Under the pieces are notes generated by a model. That model saw nothing but the letters and a program-made list of their open reading frames with translations. It searched no databases and was not told where the DNA came from. 64,000 bases of DNA, from assembly GCA_013178375.1 (NCBI GenBank), contig JABLXQ010000001.1:62001-126000 (forward strand), in the 5' to 3' direction. The position numbers were made by a program, and so were the translations under genes. Source of the stretch: Gammaproteobacteria bacterium. GTDB taxonomy: Bacteria; Pseudomonadota; Gammaproteobacteria; Pseudomonadales; Ketobacteraceae. Positions 8,562 through 17,720 of this stretch are shown here, in pieces. Positions within the stretch are counted from its first letter, which is position 1, and the number at the start of each line of letters is the position of its first letter.

Positions 8562-10714
8562 TCCGCTTTATGCAGCAACGTCCATTTTCGCGTCGCTCTC
8601 CCCTGTCACTTACACCGGCACGCCTGCGCTGGCTGCTGCTGGCCCTGTGGCTGCTGCTGGTCATTCCCACCCTGGTGCTGGTACTGCAGGCGCGCCAGCA
8701 GATCAAATGGGAAGCGCTGTATCAGCACCGCACGCTGGCGGAGGAATTCAGTCAGCGCATCGACGAACGCCTGCAACAGTGGATTGCAGTGGAGGAATCC
8801 CGCAGCCCGGCGGACTACCAGTTTCTGGTGCCCGGCTCGGAGCAATTGTCGACGCTGGCACAATGGCCCGTGTCCGCGACTGTGCCGGGTTTGATCGGCT
8901 ATTTTCAGGTGGATGAGCAGGGCTTTTTCAGCACGCCACTGCTGCCGGCCAATGCGGCGGAATCGCGCCAGTTCAGGCAGCCACTGCTGAACGCCAGCGA
9001 ACGGGAAGCGGTAAGCCAGCAGTTGCAGGACGTGCTGGGCGCGAACCGGCTGGTGGAAAAGCCCCGCGACAGCAGACGCAACGGACTGGACGTGGCCGGC
9101 AACATCGCACCAGCGCCAGAGGCTTCTTTGCAGCAAACCCCTTTGCAGGAATCCGCCGGCGCATCGTTGGCCACCCAATTCGAATCCACCGCCTTTGAAT
9201 CGAAAAGCCAGGATATGGCTTCAACTGAACTGCCGTACGCGCAGCAGAATTTCGATCGCCTGCGGGCCAGCAGCAGCCGCCAGCAAAAAGCGTTGGGCCG
9301 CATTGACGAACTGCAACTGGACGATCAGTTTGCCAATGCGGGAAAAAAGGACACGGACATGGAAGTGGAAATGAAAGGCAAGGCAGCGCCAGCAGCTGCC
9401 GCTCCGCCCGCGAAAGCCACACCGGAACGGCGCGAGATGGACAAGAGCCTCAAGAAAGAAATTCACGCTGCGCAGGACGCCGCTGTGGTGCAAACGTTTG
9501 CTCTAGGCGGCAGTGCAAAACCAGAGCCTTCGCCCACCGCCACCGTGCGTCTGTTTGAAAACGAAGTGGACCCCTTCGAATTCGCGCTGCTCGACAGCGG
9601 TCACTTCGTACTGTTCCGTAAAGTGTGGCAGAACGGCGGTCGCCGCATCCAGGGCGTGCTGCTGGATCAGTCTGCGTTTTTCGACGGCGTGCTGCGCGAC
9701 AGCTTCCAGCCCACCGCACTGGCACAGATGAGCAATCTGATCCTGGCTTTCCAGGGCGATGTGTTGCGGGTGGTAGATGGCAGCGACGCCGCAACAGGAA
9801 GCGCCGACACCAGGCTGACTTCGGCGCGGGATATTCGCGGCACCCTGCTGTTGCAACAAAAACTGTCGGCGCCACTGGGGGATCTGCAACTGATTTTCAG
9901 CCTGAACCGGCTGCCGGACGGACCCGGTGCCCGCGTCGTCACCTGGACCAGTCTGCTGCTGGGCTTTCTGCTGCTGGCGGTGTTTTACGCCCTCTACCGG
10001 CTGGGCCTGCACCAGATCCGGCTCACGCGCCAGCAGCAGGATTTTGTGTCCGCCGTAAGCCACGAACTGAAAACACCGCTCACATCCATCCGCATGTTCA
10101 GCGAGATGTTGAAGGAAGGCTGGGTCGGCGACGACAAGCGCCGCGAGTACTACCACTTCATCAGCGACGAAAGTGAGCGGCTGTCGCGGCTGATCGCCAA
10201 CGTGCTGCAACTGGCGCGGATGGAACGCAATGATCTGCCGCTGGATATTCGCGCGCAGCCGGTAGCAACACTGCTGGACCTGATCCGGTCCCGGGTGACC
10301 TCGCAGGTGGAACGCAGCGGATTCCAGGTGACGTTCGACTGCGCGCCGGACTGCGTCGATCGGCAAGTATTGGCGGACACCGATGCGGTGGTGCAGATCA
10401 TGCTGAATCTGGTGGATAACGCACTGAAATTTTCCGGCAAGGCTGAACGCCGGCAGATCGACATTTCCGTTGTGCCGGCGGATGGCGGTCTGGTACTGGG
10501 CGTGCGCGATTACGGCCCCGGTATTCCAGCAGGACAGACTCGGCGGATTTTCGACTTGTTTTACCGCGTGGGCAGCGAGCTGACGCGGGAAACCCAGGGC
10601 ACCGGCATCGGTTTGGCGCTGGTGCAGCAACTGGCGCGGGCCATGGGTGGCAGCGTGGAAGTCTGCAATCGGCAGCCCGGCGCGGAATTCCGGCTACAGC
10701 TGCGACATGCCTGA
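8558..10714 (+). CDS. Membrane sensor histidine kinase with large periplasmic region
   Basis: This 718-residue partner of the preceding regulator has one membrane helix at about 27-46 and a second at about 467-487. About 420 extracytoplasmic residues lie between them; the middle part (roughly 160-310) is Ala/Gln/Lys-rich and low in complexity. The cytoplasmic part has HisKA with SHELKTP (phospho-His502) and HATPase motifs NLVDNALKF, DYGPGIP and GTGIGLAL. No HAMP is obvious. The large low-complexity sensor and the divergent PspA/VWA genes suggest envelope-state sensing, but the stimulus is unknown. Confidence 0.92.
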   Translation: MIRFMQQRPFSRRSPLSLTPARLRWLLLALWLLLVIPTLVLVLQARQQIKWEALYQHRTLAEEFSQRIDERLQQWIAVEESRSPADYQFLVPGSEQLSTLAQWPVSATVPGLIGYFQVDEQGFFSTPLLPANAAESRQFRQPLLNASEREAVSQQLQDVLGANRLVEKPRDSRRNGLDVAGNIAPAPEASLQQTPLQESAGASLATQFESTAFESKSQDMASTELPYAQQNFDRLRASSSRQQKALGRIDELQLDDQFANAGKKDTDMEVEMKGKAAPAAAAPPAKATPERREMDKSLKKEIHAAQDAAVVQTFALGGSAKPEPSPTATVRLFENEVDPFEFALLDSGHFVLFRKVWQNGGRRIQGVLLDQSAFFDGVLRDSFQPTALAQMSNLILAFQGDVLRVVDGSDAATGSADTRLTSARDIRGTLLLQQKLSAPLGDLQLIFSLNRLPDGPGARVVTWTSLLLGFLLLAVFYALYRLGLHQIRLTRQQQDFVSAVSHELKTPLTSIRMFSEMLKEGWVGDDKRREYYHFISDESERLSRLIANVLQLARMERNDLPLDIRAQPVATLLDLIRSRVTSQVERSGFQVTFDCAPDCVDRQVLADTDAVVQIMLNLVDNALKFSGKAERRQIDISVVPADGGLVLGVRDYGPGIPAGQTRRIFDLFYRVGSELTRETQGTGIGLALVQQLARAMGGSVEVCNRQPGAEFRLQLRHA

Positions 10715-10716
10715 CT

Positions 10717-11106
10717 TTACAGGAAATTCAAAACCACATTGATCACAACCAGCACCAGAATCAGCAACCAGTTCACGATGATGCCGTAGAAGCGCCCCGG
10801 TGCGTAGGTGCCGTTGCTGGCGATGAATCCCTGTGCGTGCGCCAGGCGCGAACCCAGCAGCAGGATACCGATGGTATGCAGATGCAGTGCCGCCAGTCCG
10901 TTCAGCTCGGCGAACAACATCAGCAGTACCGTGATCAATCCATTTTCAACCGCGTTGGCATGGGCGCGAATCAACACATTCAGTTCCCGGTTGCCGCCAT
11001 CACCCAGCCCGATCTTGTTTTTCTTGCGGCACAGCGCCACCCGACCCGCCAGATACAGGATCAACACCGCCATCAGTGAACCGTAGAACGCAGTAACAGG
11101 GACCAT
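10717..11106 (-). CDS. MAPEG family membrane protein
   Basis: The 129-residue protein has four hydrophobic helices. It carries the MAPEG signature RAHANAVENG, seen in bacterial relatives of microsomal glutathione S-transferase, and a late RFYGIIVNW segment. Start ATG 11106 follows AAAGGTGG at good spacing; a GTG nine bases upstream is less suitable. It is convergent with the sensor kinase and 12 bases downstream of a thioesterase gene on the same strand. Bacterial MAPEG proteins are mostly uncharacterised; glutathione-dependent detoxification is only the family expectation. Confidence 0.85.
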   Translation of the reverse strand: MVPVTAFYGSLMAVLILYLAGRVALCRKKNKIGLGDGGNRELNVLIRAHANAVENGLITVLLMLFAELNGLAALHLHTIGILLLGSRLAHAQGFIASNGTYAPGRFYGIIVNWLLILVLVVINVVLNFL

Positions 11107-11118
11107 ATTGACCACCTT

Positions 11119-11598
11119 TTATTGTAGTGCGGGTGCAAGCAGCGGCTGCACCTTGGCGCGGAACGACGCCGGCAGCGGATGGGATTTGTGCTCACCCACT
11201 TTCGAGCACACCCAGATGATTTCACCACAGGCCAGGCAATCGCCGGTGCCTTCCGCAAAGATTGCAATATTCCAGGTAACACTGGATTGGCCGAGGCGAC
11301 CGGGCCGCACGGCAATCTCGATCAACTGGTCGGCGCGAATCGGCTGCAGGTATTCCACCGTGGATTTCACCAGATGAAAATCCAGCTGTTCGCGCTTCAC
11401 CAGTTCGACGAAATCAAAATCCTGCGCCCGCATGAATTCCGTCAGGGCCACATCGAAATAGGTCAGGTAGTGGGCGTTGAACACTATGCCCTGATAATCA
11501 ATTTCGGAATAACGCACCCGCAGCAGGTGGGTCCAGGAATAGTGATCGCGCTGCTGGTTCGTGGAGAGTTGTTTGCTCATGCCAAGTTGTCTACTCAT
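11119..11598 (-). CDS. Acyl-CoA thioesterase, hotdog fold (YbgC/FadM-like)
   Basis: The protein has 159 residues (153 from the second ATG at 11580). The N-terminal RYSEIDYQGIVFNAHYL matches the active-site strand-helix of 4-hydroxybenzoyl-CoA thioesterase-like proteins, with Asp of EIDYQG as the expected catalytic residue. These enzymes hydrolyse acyl-CoA thioesters in the cytoplasm. The two candidate starts lie in a local near-duplication (ATGAGTAGACAACT / ATGAGCAAACAACT), so the start is uncertain. It is probably cotranscribed with the MAPEG gene. The acyl substrate is not deducible. Confidence 0.85.
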   Translation of the reverse strand: MSRQLGMSKQLSTNQQRDHYSWTHLLRVRYSEIDYQGIVFNAHYLTYFDVALTEFMRAQDFDFVELVKREQLDFHLVKSTVEYLQPIRADQLIEIAVRPGRLGQSSVTWNIAIFAEGTGDCLACGEIIWVCSKVGEHKSHPLPASFRAKVQPLLAPALQ

Positions 11599-11672
11599 GA
11601 AAAGAATTGCCTGCTCAAAAAGAGTATCCGCTCAAGAAAATGAGCCCGGTGGTGAATGGTTGATCCCGCAAC

Positions 11673-12170
11673 TCAGGATTTTATTTCCAGCAGCAGGGAG
11701 GCATCAATCGGAAAGAAGCGGGAGGCCGCCCGCACCAGCGACGCGGCTGTCAGTTGCGGCACGCCGTACACATCAACCTTCACGCCGTACAGGTCGCGGA
11801 CGCGCTGCACCAGCAGATCGAAATCACCATCGCCGGACACCAGCACAATGCGCTGCACTTTCGGCGCCCATTCCATCACATCCAGCGTGATGCCCACATC
11901 CCAATCCCCTTTCGCCGAACCGTCGGCGCGCTGGATATAGGGTTTCAGTTTCACCTCGAAGCCAATCGCCTTGAGAATATTCTGGAACTGGCGCTGTTTG
12001 GCGTCACCCTTATCGATGGCATAGGCGATGGCGTTTGTCACGCTGCCGTCGGCAGTGACCCGGGCCCAGAAACCGTTGTAATCGAAATTGCGGCTGTAGG
12101 CCTGCCGGGTGGTGTAATACACGTTCTGGACGTCGACAAAGATGGCGATGGATTCAGTCGCGCTGCTCAT
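11673..12170 (-). CDS. NYN (PIN-like) domain protein, LabA/DUF88 type
   Basis: From ATG 12170 this is 165 residues of a PIN-like NYN domain: IFVDVQN supplies the first acidic residue (Asp13), KGDWDVGITLD the central Asp pair and VSGDGDFDLLV the last acidic cluster. NYN proteins are predicted metal-dependent RNases. The reading frame is open upstream to 12308, but the extension is Ser/Thr/Asn-rich and not family-like, so the downstream ATG is preferred; the ribosome site is weak for either. No operon partner is evident. Confidence 0.83.
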   Translation of the reverse strand: MSSATESIAIFVDVQNVYYTTRQAYSRNFDYNGFWARVTADGSVTNAIAYAIDKGDAKQRQFQNILKAIGFEVKLKPYIQRADGSAKGDWDVGITLDVMEWAPKVQRIVLVSGDGDFDLLVQRVRDLYGVKVDVYGVPQLTAASLVRAASRFFPIDASLLLEIKS

Positions 12171-12350
12171 CGCGGCCGCCTGAGCCTTGGTGTTTGAAGT
12201 GCTGCTTGAAGTGTTGCGTACTTCGGTATTTTCATGGGTCTGTTCCCTTGCTAGCTTTCTGCAGTCGTTACAGCCATTGGCTGTTGCCAGCAGGATACCG
12301 CACCTCACCCCGATAGTCTTGCCGTCTGGCGCGCTGCGCAGCGATCAGCT

Positions 12351-12379
12351 CTGGCGATATCGTAAATTGATACCGCCAG
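12351..12379 (-). other. Strong hairpin downstream of metY
   Basis: CTGGCGATATC and GATACCGCCAG form an 11 bp stem (one G-U pair in RNA) around a seven-base loop, 29 bases past the metY stop. No T run follows on either strand, so it may be a 3' stabilising structure or a non-classical terminator. Confidence 0.4.
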
Positions 12380-12407
12380 TCTGGCAAAACCATGCAAGTG
12401 GCAGGCT

Positions 12408-13685
12408 TTACGCGCTGACTGCCGCCAGCGCCTGCTCAATGTCAGCAATGATGTCGTCGATATGTTCGATGCCAACCGAAATGCGTACCAGATCTTCCGA
12501 CACACCGGCCTTCTGCAATTCCTGCGGATTCAGCTGACGGTGGGTGGTGGACGCCGGATGGCAGGCCAGGGATTTGGCATCGCCGATATTCACCAGCCGC
12601 AGAATCATCTGCAGCGCGTCGATGAACTGGCCGCCCGCTTCCTTGCCACCCTTGATGCCGAAACTGAGAATTCCCGACGCCTTGCCGCCGGTGATTTTCT
12701 TGCAGGTCTCGAAATAGGGACTGTCCGGCATCGCAGCATATTTCACCCAGTTGATCTTCGGATGCTTCTGCAAGTACGCCGCGACTTTCTCCGCATTTTC
12801 ACAGTGACGTTCGATGCGCAGACCCAAAGTTTCCAGCCCCTGCAAAATCAGGAACGCGCTATGGGGCGACAACGCCGCGCCCGTGTTGCGCAGTGGCACC
12901 ACGCGGCAGCGGCCGATAAACGCAGCGGGGCCAAGCGCTTCGGTGTACACCACGCCGTGATAGGACGGATCGGGTTCGTTCAGCATCGGAAAACGTTTTT
13001 TGTTCGCCACCCAGTCGAACTTGCCGGAATCGATGATCACGCCGCCGATGGTAGTGCCGTGGCCGCCGATATATTTCGTCAGCGAATGCACGGCGATGTC
13101 GGCGCCCAGATCGAACACGCGGCACAGGTAGGGTGTGGCCACCGTGTTGTCGACGATCAGCGGCACGCCGTGCCGGTGCGCAATTTCAGCCAGCTTTTGA
13201 ATGTCCACCACGTTGCCCGCCGGGTTGCCGATGGATTCGCAAAATACGGCGCGGGTCTTGTCGTCGATCAGTTTTTCCAGTCCGGCGAAATCGTCGAACG
13301 ACGCCATGCGCACGGTAACGCCCTGCTGCGGCAGGGTGTGTGCGAACAGGTTGTAGGTGCCGCCGTACAGCTGGCTGGTGCTGACGATATTGTCGCCGGT
13401 GCGGGTGATGCACTGGATTGCGTAGGTGATCGCCGCCATGCCCGAGGCCAGTCCCAGTGCGCCGATGCCGCCTTCCATTTGCGCCAGGCGCTGCTCCAGT
13501 ACGGCGGTGGTGGGATTCATGATGCGGCTGTAAATGTTGCCGGTCACTTTCAGGTCGAACAGGTCAGCGCCGTGCTGGGTATTGTCGAAGGTGTAGGACG
13601 TGGTCTGGTAGATGGGAACGGCGGCAGCCTTGGTTGTGGCTTCCGCGGTGTATCCGTGGTGGAGGGCGATGGATTCCAGTTTCAT
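12408..13685 (-). CDS. metY: O-acetylhomoserine sulfhydrylase (MetY)
   Basis: This PLP enzyme of methionine synthesis combines O-acetylhomoserine with sulfide to give homocysteine. It has 425 residues from ATG 13685. Visible are IYQTTSYTF, SRIMNPT, the PLP-stacking QLYGGTYNLF and the Schiff-base lysine K204 in HSLTKYIGGHGT. The length and the VRISVGIEHIDDIIADI end are typical of MetY rather than of cystathionine gamma-synthase (about 385). An in-frame extension to 13730 encodes a short TRQPSRQPSR repeat and is rejected as the start. It stands alone on the minus strand; a 12 bp tandem repeat lies just upstream. Confidence 0.94.
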   Translation of the reverse strand: MKLESIALHHGYTAEATTKAAAVPIYQTTSYTFDNTQHGADLFDLKVTGNIYSRIMNPTTAVLEQRLAQMEGGIGALGLASGMAAITYAIQCITRTGDNIVSTSQLYGGTYNLFAHTLPQQGVTVRMASFDDFAGLEKLIDDKTRAVFCESIGNPAGNVVDIQKLAEIAHRHGVPLIVDNTVATPYLCRVFDLGADIAVHSLTKYIGGHGTTIGGVIIDSGKFDWVANKKRFPMLNEPDPSYHGVVYTEALGPAAFIGRCRVVPLRNTGAALSPHSAFLILQGLETLGLRIERHCENAEKVAAYLQKHPKINWVKYAAMPDSPYFETCKKITGGKASGILSFGIKGGKEAGGQFIDALQMILRLVNIGDAKSLACHPASTTHRQLNPQELQKAGVSEDLVRISVGIEHIDDIIADIEQALAAVSA

Positions 13686-13698
13686 GGTGGCGTCTCGG

Positions 13699-13722
13699 CT
13701 AGGTTGTCGGCTGGGTTGTCGG
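13699..13722. repeat. Tandem 12 bp repeat before metY
   Basis: CTAGGTTGTCGG is followed directly by CTGGGTTGTCGG, then a partial GTTGG. It lies 14-37 bases upstream of the metY ATG, within its leader. It may be a regulator site or only a slippage product. Confidence 0.5.
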
Positions 13723-13791
13723 GTTGGCAAAACATAAACAACGACTGCCTGATAATCTACCGCAAAAAATCACACTCCGGTGGAACCGGGA

Positions 13792-14451
13792 TCAGGACTC
13801 CGGTGCGGGGTAGGAATCCGTCAGCACCACGGATGGCAGAGGCCGGCGCGACTCCCACTGCAGGGTCTCCAGTTCCGGCTGCTCGCAGAATTCGGTCACG
13901 TAACCGACACACAGGTAAGCCACCAGCTTGTGGTCCGCCGGTGCATTGAGCACGGCTTTCACCGTCGACGGATCGAGGATGCTGACCCAGCCCATGCCGA
14001 TATTCAGCGCCCGCGCCATCAGCCACATGTTCTGCACTGCGCACACCACGCTGTATTCGCCCACTTCATTGATGCTGGTCTGGCCCAGTACCGGCTGCGG
14101 CGACGGGGTGTAAAAAACAGCAATATTGAGCGGCGTTTCCAGAATGCCTTCCAGTTTCAGCTGCACATACTGTTCACGTTTTTTGTCGGCAAAGAGCGGC
14201 GCGGCCTTGCGGTTTTCCTCAGCGAAACTGGCGGCGATTTTTTCCCGCGCGGCGCGATCGCGCACCAGCACGAACTGCCACGGCTGGGAAAATCCCACCG
14301 ACGGCGCCCAGGTGGCGGCCTGCAGAATGCGATCCAGTTCCGCGGCGGGAATTTCATCACGGCAGAAACGGTTGCCGCGCACATCGCGGCGCAGCTGCAT
14401 GATGCGTTGCAGCACCTGCTGATCGGCCGCAGTAAATTGCCAGTCATTCAT
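13792..14451 (-). CDS. bluB: 5,6-dimethylbenzimidazole synthase BluB
   Basis: BluB is an oxygen-dependent nitroreductase-fold enzyme that converts FMNH2 into 5,6-dimethylbenzimidazole, the lower ligand of cobalamin. The 219-residue protein shows the family signatures RRDVRGNRF, APSVGFSQPW, EYSVVCAVQNMWL and GMGWVSIL. ATG 14451 is chosen over an upstream GTG at 14466. It lies 15 bases after the stop of the DUF808 gene on the same strand. No other cobalamin gene or B12 riboswitch is visible here, so BluB may act with pathway genes elsewhere or with salvage. Confidence 0.92.
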   Translation of the reverse strand: MNDWQFTAADQQVLQRIMQLRRDVRGNRFCRDEIPAAELDRILQAATWAPSVGFSQPWQFVLVRDRAAREKIAASFAEENRKAAPLFADKKREQYVQLKLEGILETPLNIAVFYTPSPQPVLGQTSINEVGEYSVVCAVQNMWLMARALNIGMGWVSILDPSTVKAVLNAPADHKLVAYLCVGYVTEFCEQPELETLQWESRRPLPSVVLTDSYPAPES

Positions 14452-14466
14452 GGCGGACGCCAACAC

Positions 14467-15426
14467 TCAGGCCGGCTTGGAGCGGAAGCCGGCGATCACC
14501 CGCTGCACCAGACTCACCAGCGCCAGCACCAGTGCGCCAGCGATGATACCGGCCACCGCGTTCACCAGGCTGGCAGTCAGCCATTCCAGCACCACACCCA
14601 GCGCCGGCACGGTGGCCAGGCTTTGCTCCAGGTGGTGAATGAAATCGTGGGAACCGGGAATGCCATGCACCAGAATGCCGCCGCCCACCAGGAACATGGC
14701 GGCCGTGCCCACTACCGACAGGGTTTTCATCAGCCAGGGCGCCAGCTTCAGAATGCCGGCACCCAGCGCACGCAGCAGTTTCGACGCCGCGTCATCGCCC
14801 TGCTTCTGCATCAGGTACATACCGCCGTCGTCCAGTTTCACAATGCCCGCCACCAACCCATACACACCGATGGTCATGAAAATGGCGATGGTGGACAGGA
14901 CGGCGATCTGCTTGGTGAGCGTCGCCTCTGCCACAGTACCCAGCGCGATCACGATGATCTCCGCCGACAGAATGAAATCGGTGCGAATGGCGCCTTTCAC
15001 TTTTTCCTTTTCAAACGCCACCATGTCGACGGCGGGATTGCTGAGAGCCTCGATCTGCTGCGCGTGATGGGCTTCGTCCTCACTCTTGCTGTGCAGGAAT
15101 TTGTGGAACAGTTTTTCCACGCCCTCGAAACAGAGAAAGGCGCCCCCCAGCATCAGCAGCGGCGTGATGGCCCAGGGCATGAACACGCTGATGGCCAGCG
15201 CCGCCGGCACCAGAATCAGCTTGTTGATGAAGGAACCGATGCACACGGCCCACACCACCGGCAATTCGCGATCGGCTTTCACGCCGGCCACCTGCTGGGC
15301 ATTCAGCGCCAGATCGTCGCCGAGCACACCCGCCGTTTTCTTGGCGGCCACCTTGCTCATCACGGCCACGTCGTCGAGGATGGTGGCAATATCGTCCAAC
15401 AGGGCTAACAGACTGCTTCCTGCCAT
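14467..15426 (-). CDS. DUF808 (YedI-like) inner-membrane protein
   Basis: The 319-residue protein begins [13 protein letters not shown], the start typical of DUF808. It has a [16 protein letters not shown] segment and about seven hydrophobic helices in the remainder. E. coli YedI has similar length and architecture; its function is unknown. ATG 15426 fits the family start, although the frame is open to 15489. The gene is divergent from the flavoprotein at 15554 and close enough to bluB to be cotranscribed. Confidence 0.88.
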   Translation of the reverse strand: MAGSSLLALLDDIATILDDVAVMSKVAAKKTAGVLGDDLALNAQQVAGVKADRELPVVWAVCIGSFINKLILVPAALAISVFMPWAITPLLMLGGAFLCFEGVEKLFHKFLHSKSEDEAHHAQQIEALSNPAVDMVAFEKEKVKGAIRTDFILSAEIIVIALGTVAEATLTKQIAVLSTIAIFMTIGVYGLVAGIVKLDDGGMYLMQKQGDDAASKLLRALGAGILKLAPWLMKTLSVVGTAAMFLVGGGILVHGIPGSHDFIHHLEQSLATVPALGVVLEWLTASLVNAVAGIIAGALVLALVSLVQRVIAGFRSKPA

Positions 15427-15553
15427 GGTATCAGGGCTCCAAAATGCAGTGGAATACGGGCGAAATCGAATGGGTGGAAAGTGTATCATCAGCCACCCCC
15501 GATCCGTTAACCTGAGTGCCCGTTACTGTCATCGCCACTCAACTGGTTTACCC

Positions 15554-16870
15554 ATGCCCGCACCTTTTTCCGAAAACCCTGCCCCGGCAAACAGTGCCCC
15601 TGAATTTCGTGTTGCCATTATCGGTGGCGGCCCCGCCGGACTGATGGCGGCGGAGCAGATCGCCCGTGCTGGCGTGGCGGTGGACCTGTTCGACGCCATG
15701 CCATCGGTGGGACGCAAGCTGCTGCGGGCCGGCATCGGCGGCCTGAATCTGACCCATGCCGAAGCCGGGGACACCTTCGTGACCCGTTACGGCAAGCGAC
15801 AGGCCGACATCGGCGCCCTGTTGCAGCAGTTCGGGCGCGACGATCTGCTGGCGTGGGTGCATGCACTGGGGATCGAAACCTTTACCGGATCGTCACAGCG
15901 AATTTTTCCGGTGGGCAAGAAGGCGGCACCGCTGCTGCGGTTGTGGCTGCACCGTCTGCGCGGTCTTGGCGTGAAAATGCACGTACGCCACCGCTGGCTG
16001 GGCTGGGACGCGGACGGCGCGCTGATTTTCCAAACGCAAACCGGTCGACTGCAACACCGGGCCGATGCCACGGTGCTGGCTCTTGGCGGCGCCAGCTGGC
16101 CACAACTGGGGTCCGATGGTGCCTGGGTGTCGCTGCTGCAATCGCGGCAGATTCAAGTCGCTGCACTGCGCCCCAGCAATTGCGGTTTCCTGGTGCCCTG
16201 GAGCGATCATTTCCGCGAAAAATTTGCGCGCCAGCCGGTAAAGGCTGTGACCGCAACGGTTGTTGATGCACAAGGCGAGTCACACACCCGCAGCGGCGAA
16301 TTGATGGTGACAGACAGCGGACTGGAAGGCGGCCTGCTGTACGCACTGTCGGCACCGGCGCGGGATACGCTGGAACAAAACGGCAGCGTGACGCTGCAGC
16401 TGGATCTGTGCCCGGATCGCACACTGCCACAACTCGAACAACGACTGGCACAGCCGCAGGGTTCGCGTTCACTGGCAAAGCATCTGAAAGACAAGGCGGG
16501 CATCGACGGCGTGAAAGCCGGTCTGCTGCGGGAATTTGCCAGTGCCCAAGCGTTACATGATCCGCAGCAACTGGCGCAGGCGCTGAAATCCCTGCCGGTA
16601 CCGCTGCAGGCGACACAGCCCATCGCCAAAGCCATCAGCAGCGCCGGTGGCGTCGGCTTCGATGAACTCAACCCGCAACTGATGCTGAACAGACTGCCCG
16701 GCGTATTCTGCGCGGGGGAAATGCTGGACTGGGAAGCGCCCACTGGCGGCTATCTGCTGACGGCCTGTTTTGCCAGCGGGTTCGTAGCGGGAAAGGGCGT
16801 GGTGCAATGGCTGGCGTCAGTCAGTTCAGCGACGGATCGGCCCGCAACCGCTCCACCATCAGATCGATAA
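15554..16870 (+). CDS. BaiN/HI0933-type flavoprotein (TIGR03862-like)
   Basis: The 438-residue FAD-binding protein has the dinucleotide motif IIGGGPAGLMAAEQ at about residue 20. KLLRAGIGGLNLTH follows, then LALGGASWPQLGSDG, and a C-terminal GGVGFDELN ... PGVFCAGEMLDWEAPTGGYLL block typical of the HI0933/YhiN superfamily. The reaction is unknown; some relatives are annotated as aminoacetone oxidase. The start ATG 15554 is the first one giving a compact N-terminus before the FAD motif. The 3' end overlaps the convergent LysR gene by 50 bases. Confidence 0.87.
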   Translation: MPAPFSENPAPANSAPEFRVAIIGGGPAGLMAAEQIARAGVAVDLFDAMPSVGRKLLRAGIGGLNLTHAEAGDTFVTRYGKRQADIGALLQQFGRDDLLAWVHALGIETFTGSSQRIFPVGKKAAPLLRLWLHRLRGLGVKMHVRHRWLGWDADGALIFQTQTGRLQHRADATVLALGGASWPQLGSDGAWVSLLQSRQIQVAALRPSNCGFLVPWSDHFREKFARQPVKAVTATVVDAQGESHTRSGELMVTDSGLEGGLLYALSAPARDTLEQNGSVTLQLDLCPDRTLPQLEQRLAQPQGSRSLAKHLKDKAGIDGVKAGLLREFASAQALHDPQQLAQALKSLPVPLQATQPIAKAISSAGGVGFDELNPQLMLNRLPGVFCAGEMLDWEAPTGGYLLTACFASGFVAGKGVVQWLASVSSATDRPATAPPSDR

Positions 16871-17720
16871 AGGCGCGAACCTTGGCGGACGCATAACGGC
16901 CCTCGCGGTGAACGACATGCACCGGCACCGGCGCCGGTTCAAACTCACTGAGCACAATCTTCAGTTCGCCTGCTGCCAGCTGCGGCGCTACCTGATAGGA
17001 AATCAGCCGGGTAATGCCCAGCCCGCGCACGGCCGCCTCGATGGCAGCATCATTGCTGGTGACAGTCAGACGCGGCTTGATCCGCACCGTCACGGCCTCG
17101 CCGTTGCGCAACAGTCGCCACTCCACATGCGGATTCAGATTGCTCGCCACGATCAGGGGATGCTGCGCCAGATCGTCCGGCTGCTGCGGAACACCGTTGT
17201 GCTGCAGGTACGCGGGCGACGCGCAAATTACCCGGCGCACCTGGCCCACCCGCAGGGCCTTGTAGCTGGAATCCGCCAGCTCGCCGATGCGGATGCCGAC
17301 ATCCACCCCCTCCTCCAGCAGATTCACCACCCGGTCCAGGAACAGGGCCGAGATTTCCGTGGCGGGAAAACGTTGCAGGTAGTCGACAATGCCGGGCATG
17401 ACATACATGCGACCAAACAGCACCGGCGCCGTCACCACCAGATGGCCACGGGGTTCACGATTGATGCCCTGCGCCGCTTCATCAGCTTCGTCGGCTGCGG
17501 CAATCACACGGCGCGATTCTTCCAGATAACGTTGCCCCGCTTCGGTGACGCGCACAAAGCGGGTGGAGCGATGCAGCAGCTTGACGCCCAGCCGTTCTTC
17601 CAGCGTGGCCACGGCGCGCGTCACCGCCGGCGGCGACAGCGTTAAACGTCGGGCCGCGCCGGCAAAACTTTCCGCTTCGGCGACGGCGACAAACACCGTC
17701 ATCAGATACAGGCGGTCCAT
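16821..17720 (-). CDS. LysR-family transcriptional regulator
   Basis: The 299-residue regulator has an N-terminal winged helix (residues about 3-60, with FAGAARRLTLSPPAVTRAVATL) and a periplasmic-binding-like effector domain. It resembles the CrgA/YafC-type LysR group. Its ATG overlaps the TGA of the upstream DUF1348 gene (TGATG), so it is the last gene of a four-gene unit with AhpD-like, PNPOx-like and DUF1348 proteins, an arrangement suggesting autoregulation of the unit. The 3' end overlaps the convergent flavoprotein gene. Confidence 0.92.
   Translation of the reverse strand: MDRLYLMTVFVAVAEAESFAGAARRLTLSPPAVTRAVATLEERLGVKLLHRSTRFVRVTEAGQRYLEESRRVIAAADEADEAAQGINREPRGHLVVTAPVLFGRMYVMPGIVDYLQRFPATEISALFLDRVVNLLEEGVDVGIRIGELADSSYKALRVGQVRRVICASPAYLQHNGVPQQPDDLAQHPLIVASNLNPHVEWRLLRNGEAVTVRIKPRLTVTSNDAAIEAAVRGLGITRLISYQVAPQLAAGELKIVLSEFEPAPVPVHVVHREGRYASAKVRAFIDLMVERLRADPSLN

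Noticed and set aside
13686..13791. SAM riboswitch before metY
   Set aside because: The leader is about 100 bases and shows no SAM-type pseudoknot or conserved core.
14452..14466. Cobalamin riboswitch for bluB
   Set aside because: There are only 15 bases between the DUF808 stop and the bluB start, so no room exists for one.
12462..15408. Long plus-strand frames antisense to metY, bluB and the DUF808 gene
   Set aside because: Low-complexity composition and complete overlap with well-supported genes.
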